A stretch of 64,000 nt of DNA from Lepus europaeus (GCF_033115175.1 NC_084850.1:15283218-15347217); one strand, 5' to 3'; shown: positions 1 through 12,837, counted from the first letter of the stretch. Notes: generated from the sequence alone by a model not told the origin. A program made the numbers and translations.

Positions 1-91
1 GACAAATTAAAACTCTCGTATACTCTGGTGACATACACATTGATACAACTACTTAGAGAATGGATAGATTGTCTTATAAAAGCTAAGCATT

Positions 92-348
92 GGAGCCAAT
101 GTTGTGGTGCAGCAGGTTAAGCTGTCACCTGCAATGCTGGCACTCCACATAGGAGCACTGTTTCACGTCCTGGCTGCTGCTACACCTCCAATCTAGTTCC
201 TTGCTTATGCTCGTGGGAAAATAGCAGGGGTGACTCAAGTACTTGGGCCCCTGCAACCCATAGGGGAGACCCAGATGGAGTTCTGGGCTCCTGGATTCAG
301 AGTGGGCCAGTCATTACAGCCAGTTGGGGAGTAAACCAGCAGATGGAA

Positions 349-385
<37 letters not shown>

Positions 386-448
386 CTCCCCTCACCCCTC
401 TCTGTCACTCTTCCTGTCAAATAAATAAATAAACCTTTATTTTTAAAA
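92..448 (+). mobile_element. CSINE
   Basis: Head TGGTGCAGCAGGTTAA to tail AAATAAATAAATAAACC, with a (TC)15 run at 351-381. Confidence 0.85.
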
Positions 449-469
449 GAGGGTAAACATTTGATTTCT

Positions 470-870
470 CCAAAATGCAGCCATTCTCTCCCAAGGATAT
501 TCTCTAGAGAAACTTACATACATAAATCACAAACATGGACATCTACAGCAGCATCACATGTAGTAGTGGGAAGCTGGAAACAAGCCAAGTTCCATCAACA
601 GGAGAATGGATGAATACATTCAATTCTATAGAATCTAATACATCAGTGAAAAAAAATCTATAAGTACGTATAACAATATGGATGAATCACAAGCAATTTT
701 AAGTAAACAAGTCAGGGGAAAATTTTAAAGTATCTTTCCATTTGTATAAATTTCAGAATCAAGTAAAACATAGACATATACTTCTGGGATAAAACCTTAA
801 TGAAAATCAAAAGAATGAAAAAAGAAAGGATAGTGGCTATCATGGGGCAGAGAGAGAAGAGTATAGAATC
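470..870 (+). mobile_element. L1M-type fragment (sense)
   Basis: Diverged match to the ancient L1 ORF2 3' region: GCTGGAAACAAGCC, CCATCAACAGGAGAATGGATGA, then ATATGGATGAATCAC. No open frame. Confidence 0.6.
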
Positions 871-1149
871 ACAGAGGTCCCCATGGGGAAATTCAATGGC
901 ATTGCTGGTTAGTTGGTCAGTTCATGAATATTCATTTTATTATTTAGCTTCATGAGATATATGTGCATGTGTATTTTTATATGTTTGATACACATACAGT
1001 TAATATATATGTGTGTGATATATATGTATAAAATCTATATCGGTATCTATCCATCTACCTATATCTTATGATAAATCACCTATATTCCTTTATAGGTAAT
1101 TTACTAACAGAACTTCAGTTTATATTCCCCATTTTTTTTCAAAACCCAC

Positions 1150-1322
1150 TGGTTCTGCCACTTATTAGCCAGGGCAAATTTATCACACTACTAAGCCATT
1201 CTGAGCTTCAGGAGACTCAGGGGTAAAATGAAGATTATAATGCAATGATAATGCCTACCTAGCTGGCCACTAGGAAGATTATTGTGAGAATTTCATGCCT
1301 GGCACCCAGTAGTACTAACAGG
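1150..1322 (+). mobile_element. MIR SINE
   Basis: GGTTCTGCCACTTATTAGCC, then GGGTAAAATGAAGATTATAA, then GCCTGGCACCCAGTAG are in MIR order. Confidence 0.65.
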
Positions 1323-2826
1323 AGCTAGCTTCTCTGACAGGCAATGCTTTAGGATATCCAAAACCTCCAGCTTGAGTTAGTTTTAAAGATTTAGTGAAAC
1401 CAGTCCGTTTTTCTTGATTTGGGACTGATTTTCTTCTGCTATGCTTCCCATTTCTTATGCACTCTCTGAGAGAAAAAAAAATCTTTGATCATTATAGCCT
1501 TTTTCCAGTGTAACCTTCGGTCACTATTGCCTTGGTGTTTATGTTCCTTGCCCACAGGATGGCAGAATAGGCAAAGAATTGTGCAATGGATACTGGAATA
1601 TCAACATCTCCTTTTCAGGATAGTCAAGACCATCTAGAAAACAACCTATTGCAATTCCATTAATACCAGTCATTGAATAAATTGAGACTGGACTGACAGT
1701 TTGGATCAAACTTGCTTCTCATCCTTTACATGGTAAGAAATAAAGCACATCCAGTGACATGAGTTTTAAACAAAAGATTTTAAACATAATTTATAGTGCT
1801 AAAATGCTTCCTACAAGTTTTTACCAGAGGTCTTGTGGATTTATATGTTTGTGAAGACACTTGAGAGCACACATGTGTACACGTGTTGTGACCATGTATA
1901 GGTGAGAATGCATATGCCTTTGCACTGGCAGGGAAGTCTTGTTGGTTAAACACAGGCACATAAGGAAGGGAAATTGTTAATAACCTTCTCACCAGCAATA
2001 TACAAGCTTGCAAAGAGAAATAATGGTAGTAAGTATCAGCAGGGTGGGCATTTGATAATCTAGTGAATGTTGATCTGTCTCACTTTATCTCAGTACCATG
2101 CATGGTGCTACAGACGTATGGTTGGGGGTTGTTCCAAAAACAAGCATGTTGGGCCTGCCTTTGGCCTACTTATCTGAATCAATGGCTCAGTGACCCCTAT
2201 GGTATTATTCTTTCGTTTATATACACAATTTTTATTAGTTTTCTTGTGGGTGCAAATGACAAACCCAATTCCAACCACTGAAATAAAAGAAGGGATGTAT
2301 TACCACACATATTCAAACCACAGAAAGAACAGGGATGCAGACAGCGTTAAAAACAACAGATATTATGGCTCTTCTTAGAAAACTATCTTTCATCTTTTTG
2401 TTTCTCTTTACATCAGTTTTAGTCTCTAAAATTAGTTTATTCCTGCCAACAAGGACAATGTCAAAGGCAACTTGATGTTTTAATGCTAATAGTAAAGGAA
2501 CATCTAGTCCATATGTTTTGAAAAATCTTAGGGGATATCTCTTATTGGCCAGAGGGAAAACTATTACTGATCTAGCCTGAGGTACATTCCTCCTTGTTCC
2601 AGGAGGGAGAGTTCCTTGATTGCTAGCTCTTACCAGGACTATTTGGTTGAGGGGAGGAAAGGTGGTCTTCCAAATTAATAGATTTCCTGTTCTAAGCAGA
2701 TAATGGACATGGAAAAGAAAAGACTTGAACTTAAAGTTCGATAATTCAACCTATTCATTATGTTGTTTCTATATTCTGTCAATATTTTTGTGGTTATTTG
2801 TCTTACATTTAAAGTCAGGTATTGCT
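1323..2826. other. Unannotated intergenic DNA
   Basis: A/T-rich, no exon, RNA gene or repeat that I can name. Contains short chance open frames only. Confidence 0.5.
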
Positions 2827-3005
2827 GGGGCCTGTGCTATGGCGTAGCAGGTGGAGCAACTGTCTGCAGTGCCAGCATCCCATATGGGCGCCAGTTCAAG
2901 TCTGAGCTGAATCAGTTGATGGAAGACATCTCTCTCTCTCTCTCTCTCTCTGCCTCTGTAACTCTTTCAAATAAGTAAATAAATCTTTAAAAAAAATAAT
3001 GTCCT
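2827..3005 (+). mobile_element. CSINE, internally deleted
   Basis: Head GGGGCCTGTGCTATGGCG, then a jump from the box region straight to the TC-rich 3' end. Flanked by GTATTGCT (2819-2826, 3006-3013). Confidence 0.8.
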
Positions 3006-3333
3006 GTATTGCTATATTTCTATGTCTTCCTATATCATTTTAACCCTTTTTGAGTGTACAATTTGGGGGCATTAAGTACATTCATGTTGCTATGTAACCA
3101 TCATGACATACATCTAAAAACTTTTCTATTATTACAAACTGAAATATAATACCCATTAAACAATAAGTTTTCATTTCCTGCTCTGCTGAGCCTCTGGCAA
3201 CTACCACTCTACTTTCTACCTCTGAATTTTAGCATTCCAAGTACCTGATATAAGTGTAATTATACAATATGTTGCATATTATTTAGCATAATGTGTGGTT
3301 TATTCATGTAGCATATATTGGAATCCCTTCACG

Positions 3334-3668
3334 GGACTGGCATTTTGGCTCAGTGGGTTAATTTGCCACTTGCAACAGGGGCATTCCATAACATAGTGCT
3401 CATTTGAGCCCTGGCTACTCCACTCTCAATCTTTGTTTCTGCTAATGTATCTGGGAAGGCAGTGGAAGATGACCCAAGTGCTTGGGCACCTGCCAACCAT
3501 GTCAGAGACCAGGATGGAGTTCTAGGCTCCAGGCTTCAGCCTGGCCCAGACATGACTGTTGTAGCTATTTGGGGAGTGAACCAGTAGATGGAAGTTCTCC
3601 ATCTCTCTTGGTCTTCTCTCTCTCCCTTTTTGTTCCATATTTCCAAATAAATAAATTATTTTTTTAAC
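3334..3668 (+). mobile_element. CSINE inside L1M
   Basis: GGGACTGGCATTTTGGCTCAG to CCAAATAAATAAATT; AATCCCTTC / AACCCCTTC flank it. Confidence 0.8.
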
Positions 3669-3717
3669 AAAAGAACCCCTTCCTTTTTAAGGCAAAATGA
3701 TATTTCATTATATATAT

Positions 3718-4040
3718 TTTAAAAGATTTATTATTCATTTGAAGGCAGAGTTACAGAAAGAGAGAGACAGAGAGATCTTCTACCCTCTAATTTATTTCCC
3801 AAATGGCTGCAATGGCCAGGGCTGTGCCAGGCTGAAACCAGGAGCCTGGAAATCTACTTTAATATCCCACATGCGTAGCAGGGGTCCTAAGCACTTGGAC
3901 TGCATCCTGCTACATTCTCATGCACATTAGCAGGGAGCTGGATTGGAAGTAGAGCATCAAGGACATGAACTGGCACTCATATTGGATGCTAGTTTTGCAG
4001 GTGGCAGCTGAACCCTCTGCACCACAATGCCAGCCTGTGT
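3718..4040 (-). mobile_element. CSINE inside L1M
   Basis: AAAAGATTTATTATTCATTTG to CACCACAATGCCAGCC; antisense, about 50 bases after the previous SINE. Confidence 0.8.
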
Positions 4041-4165
4041 ACCATATATTTTATCATTCATTCATCAATAGGCAGCTAGACTGTTTAGACTTTTTGGCTA
4101 TTGTAAATAATGCTGTTATGAACATGAGCATACAAATAGTTCTGTGATTTTTAAAACCATGAAAA

Positions 4166-5010
4166 AAAACTTATGCAGAATAAATTCCATTTATGTATTG
4201 TATGTATACATATGCATCATGTACTTAGATATGTAAATGTGTAGAAAGAGACATGAGATACATAAAATAAATGTGATATATACATACATAAAAAGAGAAT
4301 ATTATTTGGGCATAAAATGATGAAATCCTGATCGATGGCAACTAAACAAGCATCTAAAATGATACCCATTGAAGTGAAATGGACACTATGAGAGACAATG
4401 ACATGATCAGCCCTTGTCTTGACTGTTGAGGAACAACTTACTATTTTATTCCTTTTAGTATTTTTGTTGTTGTAGTTGTTGTTGTTGTTGCTCTGTTTGT
4501 TCTACATAAGACCACTGGTTGAACTCTGTAAAAAAAAATGAAATCCTGTTATTTGTGGTAATATGGACAGAACTTAAGGACATGATGTTAAATGAAATAA
4601 AACAAATACAGAAAGAAAAATGCCACATGTTCTTACTCATTTTTGGAAGCTCAAATATGTAAATTTCATAGAAGTAGAGGGTAGAATAGTGGTCACCAGA
4701 GGTGGGAGGGCAGGGGAGAGTGAAAGATAGATAGAAGTCAGATACTGGGTACCAAAATACACTAGATGGGTATTCTAACGTTATATAGCATAGTAGAGCA
4801 ACTATTTTCTACAACAATTTATTATGTGTTTTAGAATAACCAAAGGAGAAAGAATGTGAAAGCCCTCAAAAGAGAATTAGTAATATTTGAGGAGATGGAA
4901 ATGCCAATTACCTTGACTTAATCATCACACATTTTATGCATACATATAATGATAATATTGTAACCCATAAATAATTGCAAGTATTATATGTGAATTTAAA
5001 ACATTTTTTC
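4166..5010 (+). mobile_element. L1M fragment (sense), split by a young L1 piece
   Basis: GGACAGAACTTAAGGACATG, TCATAGAAGTAGAGGGTAGA and TGGTCACCAGAGGTGGGAGG are the known order at the 3' end of ancient L1 elements. The younger insert lies at 4331-4535. Confidence 0.65.
4331..4535 (+). mobile_element. Short L1 3'-UTR fragment with duplicated flank
   Basis: Contains the L1 3'-UTR segment CATGATCAGCCCTTGTC ... GGTTGAACTCTGT, followed by A9. ATGAAATCCTG flanks both sides (about 4320-4330 and 4536-4546), splitting an older L1M element. The tail comes early in the 3' UTR, so the insert is truncated at both ends. Confidence 0.6.
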
Positions 5011-5299
5011 TAGAAAAAATACCTTAAAGATTCATATCAAACTTTTGAGTCATTGTCACTTTAATGGGAACAGACTGGGGTAAGAAATGAGTCCATAACT
5101 TTTTTCATGTATGTATGCATTTTTTGTATTTTTTATAATGAGTGTAGACTATCATATAAGTTATGCAATTCTAAAATGCAATTAAAATAAAGATTTCAGG
5201 CATCTTGGCAGGCTATGGTTAAGAAATAAAGCAAATTTCAAGAGGTCAGAAGAACTCAAAGGAAAAAGGAAATCTCACATGCCTCTGATCTGAATTTTT

Positions 5300-5624
5300 T
5301 TTAAAGATTTATTTTATTTATTCAAAAGACAGAGTTACAGAGAGAGGTAGAGAGGGAGAGAGAGGTCTTCCATCCGCTGGTCCACTCCCCAGATGGCCTC
5401 AATGGCCGGAGCTGCGCCAATCCGAAGCCAGGAGCCAGGAGTTTCTTTTGGGTCTCCCAGGTGGGTGCAGGGGCCCAAGGACTTGGGCCATCCTTTACTG
5501 CTTTCCCAGACCATAGCAGAGAGCTAGATCAGAAGAGGAGCAGCCGGGACTAGAACTGACACCCATGTGGGATGCCGGCACTTCAGGCCAGGGCTTTAAC
5601 CCACTGCACTACAGCACCGGTCCC
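5300..5624 (-). mobile_element. CSINE
   Basis: AAAGATTTATTTTATTTATTC to CTACAGCACCGGTCCC, flanked by TGATCTGAA on both sides. Confidence 0.9.
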
Positions 5625-6018
5625 TTGATCTGAAATTTTTATAAGGTACACATATTATTTTTTGATTAAAAAAAAAACTAAAGGGAAAAAAATGTTGAAG
5701 GCACAAAGTAGAATTGCATTGTCAACTGAGGCCCAGCGGGAAGCACTAGAGATTCATGAGGCAGCAATGCCAGCAAGTTTCCCACCCCATCTGGATCCTC
5801 TCTTCACAGGAAGAAGGCAAGAGCTCAACCTCACCCTGCAGGTGTTGGAAAGAGCTTTGGTACTATCAATTTCACAGAACAGGTGCCAGCCAAACAATGG
5901 GAGTAAGGTCATCAGATATAAAGGGGAAACTCAGAAAAGTGGCAAAGGATCAACTCTTGAGATAAAAGGAAAGAGAAGTCAGGAACAGGCATTCTTTACA
6001 CAGAATCATCAAACAGAG

Positions 6019-6347
6019 TTTGATGTGGCACAGTGGCACAGCCAGTTAATCTGTGGTCTGCACTGCTGGCATCCAATATAGGTGCCAGTTCGAGTTCCAG
6101 CTGCTTCACTTCTGATCCAGCTCTCTGCTGTGGCCTGGGAAAGCAGCAGAAGGTAGCACAAGTCCCTGGACCTCTGCACTCACGTGGAAGACCCAGAAGA
6201 AGCTCCTGACTCTTGGTTTAAGCCTGGCCCTGTTGTGGTTGATGTAGTCATTTGGGGAGTGAACCAGCAGATGGAAGATCTGTCTCGTTCTGTTTCTTCA
6301 TCTCTCTCTATAACTATGCCTTTCAAATAAATAAATGAATGTTAAAA
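6019..6347 (+). mobile_element. CSINE with exact 17-bp target-site duplication
   Basis: Flanked by AGAATCATCAAACAGAG (6002-6018, 6348-6364); head AGTGGCACAGCCAGTTAATC, tail TTTCAAATAAATAAATG. Confidence 0.9.
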
Positions 6348-6574
6348 AGAATCATCAAACAGAGCCCAGGTGCAGTACTGGGGCAGATGTTCTAGAAAGA
6401 TTTCCAAGCATCTTAGAGACAGCTCTGTTATAAGTTCCTTGGTAAGTTTTGGACCCTGCCCTTCTGTTTTTTAAAGTGCACAAGGATGAAGATGGACCTG
6501 AAACCACAGAGCTGGGATTAGGGTGATGGAGTGAGACAGAGTCTTCAAATAAGGAATAGATTCTGTCATTATTT

Positions 6575-6890
6575 AAAATGTGCAGTGGGTTAAGCTACCA
6601 CCTACGATGCTGGCATACCATATCGCAGTGTTGGTTCTTATCTTCTGCTCTGCTTCCAATCCAGATACCTGCTAATGTGCCTGAGAAAGCAGCAGAGGAT
6701 GGCCCAAGTCCTTGGGCCCCTGCACCCACGTGGGCGACTCTGATGGAGTTCCAGCCTCCTGGCTTCTCTCTGGCCCAGCCCAGGCTGTTGCAGCCAACTC
6801 AAGAGTAAACCAGTAGATGGAAGATCTTTCTCTGTCTCCTTCTTTCTGTAACTGTCTTTCAAAAAAACAAAACAGAAAAAAAAAGCTTTC
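6575..6890 (+). mobile_element. CSINE, head-truncated
   Basis: Starts GTGCAGTGGGTTAAGC and ends in CTTTCAAAAAAACAAAACAG. Confidence 0.8.
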
Positions 6891-6899
6891 AAAATAAAT

Positions 6900-8329
6900 A
6901 AGATGCTTGATCGTGTATTTTTGGTATTAATTTTGACCTTTCAAATATTACAGTAAAATATTATTTATCTCGATTACAGAGTTTAAGGGTACCCTTAAAC
7001 TTTGTTTTAGAGGCAAGTGCATCATGAGGTTTCAGCCTAGTTCAGGCAACAATAAAAACAATAACAAATCATCAAGAAATGAGTTTCAAAATGTATCTAT
7101 CATATACAAATTTAATAAAAATTCAGCCCTAAAATTTGAGTGAACTGAAAAATTTTTAACACGTTAGTCACATGAACCTGCAAATTAAATACATCATTAT
7201 AAATCTATTAAAGCAAAAACTAAAGTGTTTCTGTGTCCATTGCAAAATATGAAGTTAATGTTCAAATCACTATCAACACTATTTCTGAAATATTGGCTTT
7301 AAAATATTGCCTATCATTTATCTATCACTAGGGAAAAAAGTGATGTAAAAAAACTGACAGATATATGCTTCCACTTTATAAGCGATATCTGAATTAAAAC
7401 AACTTTATTCAAAAAGAAATAAAATAACATTTGATGATTTTCATTCAGTTAAATGGTATTTGAAGAGCAGGATTATTTAGAGCTTCAGGGTAAAAGCAGG
7501 TTGTATTTTCTAATAAATATTTAATTTTGTTTTGTACCAATGGTCTCAAATGCATAATTTCTAAAAGGCTGCAGTCCATATAGGACATGTTCCTTCATCT
7601 CTTTTCGATTAATTTTAGAGAGGAGAAAATACACTTCAAGGCCCTTAAGCACATACCCTTTTCATAATCTGGCTCCTGTCTGCCCACTCCAGCCTTATTT
7701 CATTACCCTCCCTCTTTTCCTGGGCATTCTTCATTTTGGTCATATGGAAATAAAGTTCCTCAACCATGCTTTGTGCATAAAGATTTCTCTGTCTGCAATG
7801 CAAGGTCCTTTCCTGACTTTTTTGATTTAAGGACATCCTCTTTATATTAATAACACAAATAAGGACAAATCCCCCACCTCAGCTCAAGGTCATTTCCTCT
7901 AGGAATTGTCATTCTGAATAGATATTCCTATGTGTGCTCCTATGGTGCTGCACCCTGTGACACCACAGCCTCCATGACAGTATAAACCTGTACTCTTGAT
8001 TTTGGATTGCCCCTTTAAGTTCCTGCTTTCTCAGGAAAATTACTTAAGGCATGGTGGCACTATGCCAGACAGACTGATTGCAAGCCCTTTCAATCTCAAC
8101 TGGCCTCACCAGCATTTCTGCATACCTACTCCCTCCTACCAAATCCATAAAAACATTCCAAAAATTTGTAATGGAAGAGGCTGATTTCATCATTACTCCT
8201 GATTCCTTACTTGACTGCCTCCTAATAATCTTTCTCTCCACAAAAAGACCCTAGCTTCGGTGATTGGCTTTCCATGCACAAGGGCAGATGGACTCATTTT
8301 TTTTTTATTTCAGTAAAATTTCCTAGTGA
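6900..8329. other. Unannotated intergenic DNA
   Basis: Very A/T-rich to about 7600, then mixed. TTAAGGGTACCCTTAA (6982-6997) is a perfect 16-base palindrome. Nothing else recognised. Confidence 0.5.
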
Positions 8330-9150
8330 TTAGTCATTACTTGCATTAGATTTCAAACTCCTTAAAGGCAGGGACTGTGTCGATTTGAATGTTCACATCC
8401 TAATGTGCAAGCTTCTTATCACATAGTAGACACTCAGCAATTTTTGTTCAATGAATGACTCAGCCTTGGTAACTCCCATCCCTTCACATCTCATGTTGTA
8501 CCCATTATCAAATCCTGTTTATTCAAACATCAAAATATTTCTCAAATTACTTGATTTTTCTGTGTCTTCACCAGTACTAGCATGCTTCAAGCCACTAATA
8601 TTTTTCATGTGGACTTCTGTAACCTAATTGTCTTACTACTTTCTTCCACTTGTGCTTCTCCAGTCTACTCCACACACGACAGCCAGAGTGGTTTTCCTCA
8701 AATGCAGATCTTAGCATGTCACTCCACAGCGGTGGTTTCCAAGTATCCTTGGTGTAAAGTTCAATGCTCCTACATTGGCCTAAGAGGCCTAAATTTCTCT
8801 AGCCTTAATTCCCTGACCTTGTCTTGGTTTTTCCAACTAGCTACTCCCCCTTCCACCATAGTACCTTTGCACATGTGCCTCCTCCACTTAGACCATACTT
8901 CTTTTTCATTTTCTCATAATTCACTCATATTCATCTTTCATAATTCAGCTTCAGTATTGCTCCCTCAGGGAAGATTTCCTTGACCTTCACGATGATCCAA
9001 TCACCTATTTTTAGTTCTCCTGGCACCTTTAAAATATTTATCACTGCTTATTTTTGTTTAATGTCTGTTTTCCCACACTCAATTATCTCTAATACTGGAA
9101 CCTCAGTGGCACATAGGGTGCTCTCAGTAAGCATTTGAGAATGATTTACT
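8330..9150 (+). mobile_element. L2 fragments (two)
   Basis: 8330-8460 has the L2 3' end pattern (AAGGCAGGGACTGTGTC ... TTGTTCAATGAATGAC). 8560-9150 follows the L2 order: CAGCCAGAGTGGTTTTCC, GTCACTCCACAG, CTTTGCACATGTGCC, AGGGAAGATTTCCTTGACC. Diverged; no frame. Confidence 0.6.
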
Positions 9151-9883
9151 GGTAATTCATGGTGATATAAGACAAAATTGAAGGAACTAGTCCATTTGTG
9201 GGGATGTACTATGATTTCCCCATTGCCACAGAACTCTATAACCACATGCACGGACAATTCTTATAAGTAGGTTGTCTTTGTTCATATATAATTCAGAAAC
9301 TGGGATAGGCAGAGGGTAGGCAAAACAAAGGGAGCCTAGAGGATACACTAAGCAGAGAATTTCATGGTTCCTCTACTACAGGAACTTAGGCTTCAAAGCT
9401 CTAAGAAGAGTACACTCCTTAAAGAGAGGATACTAGCTCATTAGTCATTCATCAATAGGATACAGTTGTCAAGGAAAACTCCACAAATTGAATGTTGTGG
9501 GCATACAGCAGCCCTGAAACATCTTCTTTCCAAGTAGTATTCACAACGAAGGTTTAACTTAATGAATACATCAACTACCATATAAACATTTTTATCATTA
9601 AAGGGAAATAAATTCACGTTATTAGCCAGAGAAGAGCAAAATTCCCAACCATATCACATCAGATAATTTTTGCAGTCTTTCTATTCTCCACAGCATCTGT
9701 TTCAACCCTTCTCCATTGTTCTCAAATTTCACCCCTTCCTTCTTTTAAAAAATTACTTCTACTCTTAATCTGTTAGGAAAACAGAAGCCATCAGACAAAA
9801 ATTCTTCAAAGTCCTCCTACTAATTCCCTCATTCTCATCTCTACCTCCATCTTCATTGAATATGTGTCAGATTCCCATCCTTT

Positions 9884-10477
9884 TTTTTTATTTAGTAAAT
9901 ATAAATTTCCAAAGTACAGTTTATGGATTACAATGGCTCTCCCCCCCCCCATAATTTCCCTCCCACTCGCACCCCTCCCATCTCCCACGCCCTCTCCCAT
10001 TCCATTCACCTCAAGATGCATTTTCAATTATCTTTATATACAGAAGATTGATTTAGTATATATTAAGTAAATATTTCATCAGTTTGCACCCACACAGAAA
10101 CACAAAGTGTAAAATACTGTTTCAGTACTAGTTATAGCATTACTTCACATTGGACAACACATTAAGGACAGATCCCACATGAGAAGTAAGTACACAGTGA
10201 CTCCTGTTGTTGACTTAACAATTTGACACTCTTGTTTATGGCGTCAGTAATCTCCCTAGGCTCTAATCATGAGTTGCCAAAACTATGGAAGCCTTTTGAG
10301 TTCGCCGACTTCGATGAGAAACAGTGACTTGATCAGCTCTTGTCCTTACTGTTGATGTACAATGTAATACTTTATCCATTTTAGTATTTTTTTTTTGTTC
10401 TAGTACTATTGGTTGAACTCTGTAATTAACACACAATTATTCTTAGGTGTTTAAATTTTAACTGGAAAGAACGGGGC
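9884..10477 (-). mobile_element. L1 3'-end insertion with 5' inversion
   Basis: Flanked by an exact 16-base target-site duplication CAGATTCCCATCCTTT (9868-9883 and 10478-10493). From the poly-T at 9884 to about 10305 it is the rabbit L1 3' UTR in antisense. From about 10306 (GATGAGAAACAGTGACTTG) to 10477 another part of the same 3' UTR is in sense. This is the twin-priming inversion pattern. Confidence 0.85.
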
Positions 10478-10642
10478 CAGATTCCCATCCTTTAATCTCA
10501 ACTTGTATCCACCATGAGGAATGATATTTTTACAATAGCATTCTTTCCTGTTCCCTAAGAAGCCTGGCTCCATCACTTAATACAGTTCTTTCCCGTGCCT
10601 TCAACATTTTCTTGCATAAGCTTTTCCATAAACTTTCTCTTT

Positions 10643-10965
10643 TTTAAAAGATTTATTTATTTACTTGAAAGAGTTACACAGAGAGAGAAGGAGAGGCAGA
10701 GAGAGAGTCTTTCATCTGCTTGTTCACTCCCAGATGGCTGCAATGGCTGGAGCTGCGCCAATCCGAAGCCAGGAGCCAGGAGTTTCTTTTGGATCTCCCA
10801 GGTGGGTGCAGGGGCCCAAGGACTTGGGCCATCTTCTACTGCTTTCCCAGACCATAGCAGGGAGCTGGATTGGAAGTGGAGCAGCCAGGACTTGAACCGG
10901 CACCAATATGGGGTGCCGGCACTGCAGGCAGCGGTTTTGCCCGCTACAAAACAGTGCTTTGTTTC
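10643..10965 (-). mobile_element. CSINE
   Basis: AAAAGATTTATTTATTTACTTG to GCTACAAAACAGTGC. Confidence 0.85.
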
Positions 10966-11027
10966 TCCCACCCCTATAAGCTTTTAATTGAGCTACTCTT
11001 TTCCATCTTATAAAAAATTCCCCCAGG

Positions 11028-11346
11028 GGGGCTGGCACTGTGGCACAGCAGGTTAAATGCCTGGTCTGCAGTGCCAGCATTCCATATGGGCACTGGTTTG
11101 AGCCCCAGCTGCTCCACTTCCCATCCAGCTTCTTGCTAATGAGCCTGGGAATGCAGCTAGAGGATGGTCAAAGTCCTTGGGCCCCTATACCCACATGGGA
11201 GACCCGGAAGAAACTCCTGGCCCCTGGCTTCAGATCGGCTCAGCTCCAGCCATTGTGGCCATCTAGGAAGTGAACCAGCAGATGGAAGACCTCTTTTTCT
11301 ACTTCTCTCTGTAACTCTGTCATTCAAATAAATAATCTTTAAAAAA
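11028..11346 (+). mobile_element. CSINE
   Basis: GGGGCTGGCACTGTGGCACAG to TCAAATAAATAATCTTT; about 60 bases from an inverted CSINE (10643-10965), so the two can pair as an inverted repeat. Confidence 0.9.
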
Positions 11347-11671
11347 TATCAGAAGTACTTGTTATTGTTGCCTATTCCACTTGCCTTGAGAAACTATCTT
11401 CCTTCGGTTTCTAGGATATCACACTTTCCTGATTTTGTTTCCCATCTCTCTGACATTTATTTTTAATTGATATGTAATAACTGTGCCTATTTGTGGGGTA
11501 CAGTGTGATATTTCAACACATATACTGATCAAATCAGTGTGATTGAAAACCAGGTGATTGTTCTACTTTTGAAACTAAGGAGAAAGCATTGATAATCTCT
11601 GAATTACCTACTGGGTCGTTCTTCCCTTGCCTTGAAGAAGGCAGCACTTTCACAAATAGCTCTATGATGCT

Positions 11672-12010
11672 TTTTTTAAAAAAAAAGATTTATTTATTTG
11701 AAAGGCAGAATTAGAGAGAGACAGAGAGAGGGAGAGGCAAAGAGAGAGAGGTCTTCCATCCTCTGGGTCACTTCCCAAATGGCCGCAACCGCTTGAGCTG
11801 GGCCTATCCGAAGCTGGGAGCCAAGAGTTTCTTCCAGGTCTCCCACATGGGTACAGGGGCCCAAGTACTTAGGCCATCTTCTGCTGCTTTCCCAAGTGCA
11901 TAACATGGAGCTACATCAGAAGTGTAGCAGCTGGGACTGAACCTGGGTCCAAATGTGATGCTAGCACTACAGGTAGAGGCTTAACCGTCTACACCACAGT
12001 GTCACTCCAT
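11672..12010 (-). mobile_element. CSINE
   Basis: AAAAAAAGATTTATTTATTTG to CACCACAGTGTCACTCC. Confidence 0.85.
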
Positions 12011-12120
12011 GATTCTATTTTAAGAAATCCAACAATCTTGCTTTATTTCATCCTGTGTCATTTCCCTTTGACTCATACTGGCAGTTTTCATGCTGAGGTA
12101 GCTAGCTAAACCTGTGGTTC

Positions 12121-12660
12121 ACACTCATATTAATCTCTATTAAAAGACCACTTGCTTTGGAGCATGTGCCAAGCAAGGGCCACTGATGCCTAGCTCAGAT
12201 GCTCAAGCCCTCCCCACCCCCCGTAGAGGGAAGCTCAGGTGGTGGTCTAAGGTGGCCCGCAAGAAGGTGAGAGTCTGCACTCAAGACATGGAGGGCTGTC
12301 CCAAGGCCCCAGTGCAGCCTGTGATCCCATACCACCCAGCCCCTACTAGTTCCTCAAATTGAGCATTGTATTCACCACCCATGCCTTGTTTCCTGACTCA
12401 GTGGTGTCCTGGTTGGAAAGAAATGGGAGAAAAGGAACGATGTGACTGACTTCTTTCAGCCCTCCTGTGTTAGTGCCTGGTTGGCATTTGTAGAAAGGAA
12501 AATACAGTGAGAAAGCCATGTTTTTTTATACAGGGGTGGGAGGGGAGAATGGGGACAGGGAAATAAGATCTTACATTTTTTATATGATTTTTAAAAATTC
12601 TGTATTTTAACAGTGATGGTGAAATAAACTAAGTTATTTTTCTGTCAAGAAAAGAAAAGA
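12121..12660 (+). pseudogene. Unassigned retrocopy 3' end, possible
   Basis: Non-repetitive, GC-richer DNA ending in TGAAATAAACTAAG (hexamer AATAAA at about 12624) and then an A-rich run AAGAAAAGAAAAGAAG at about 12648-12663. This is how the 3' end of a reverse-transcribed mRNA looks. It stops just before the JOSD1 copy. I could not name the parent; it may be a separate retrocopy or a rearranged part of the JOSD1 one. Confidence 0.35.
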
Positions 12661-12837
12661 AGTGGATTTTTTTTTCTTTGGATTCCAACCTTTTCTCCTA
12701 GTAACAGAGCATAAATCATGGATACCAGAGAATAATGTGGACCTCAGGAATCCTGGACAGATTGAGACACTTCCATCTTCCTCAGGAGGAAAAAGTGGGG
12801 GTATTGCTAGCTTACTCTGAAATCTAAAATGAAGAAT

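Larger units (their letters stand above)
3010..4165 (-). mobile_element. L1M fragment (antisense), split by two SINEs
   Basis: Pieces in order: GGCAACTACCACTCTACTTTC (near 3190), AAATGATATTTCATTATATAT (near 3696), and GGCTATTGTAAATAATGCTG (near 4097) are the antisense of the old L1 ORF2 3' end. CSINEs occupy 3334-3668 and 3718-4040. Confidence 0.65.

Noticed and set aside
5662-6081. 139-codon plus-strand frame
   Set aside because: No recognisable domain, low-complexity start, and it runs into the SINE at 6019. Chance frame in unique DNA.
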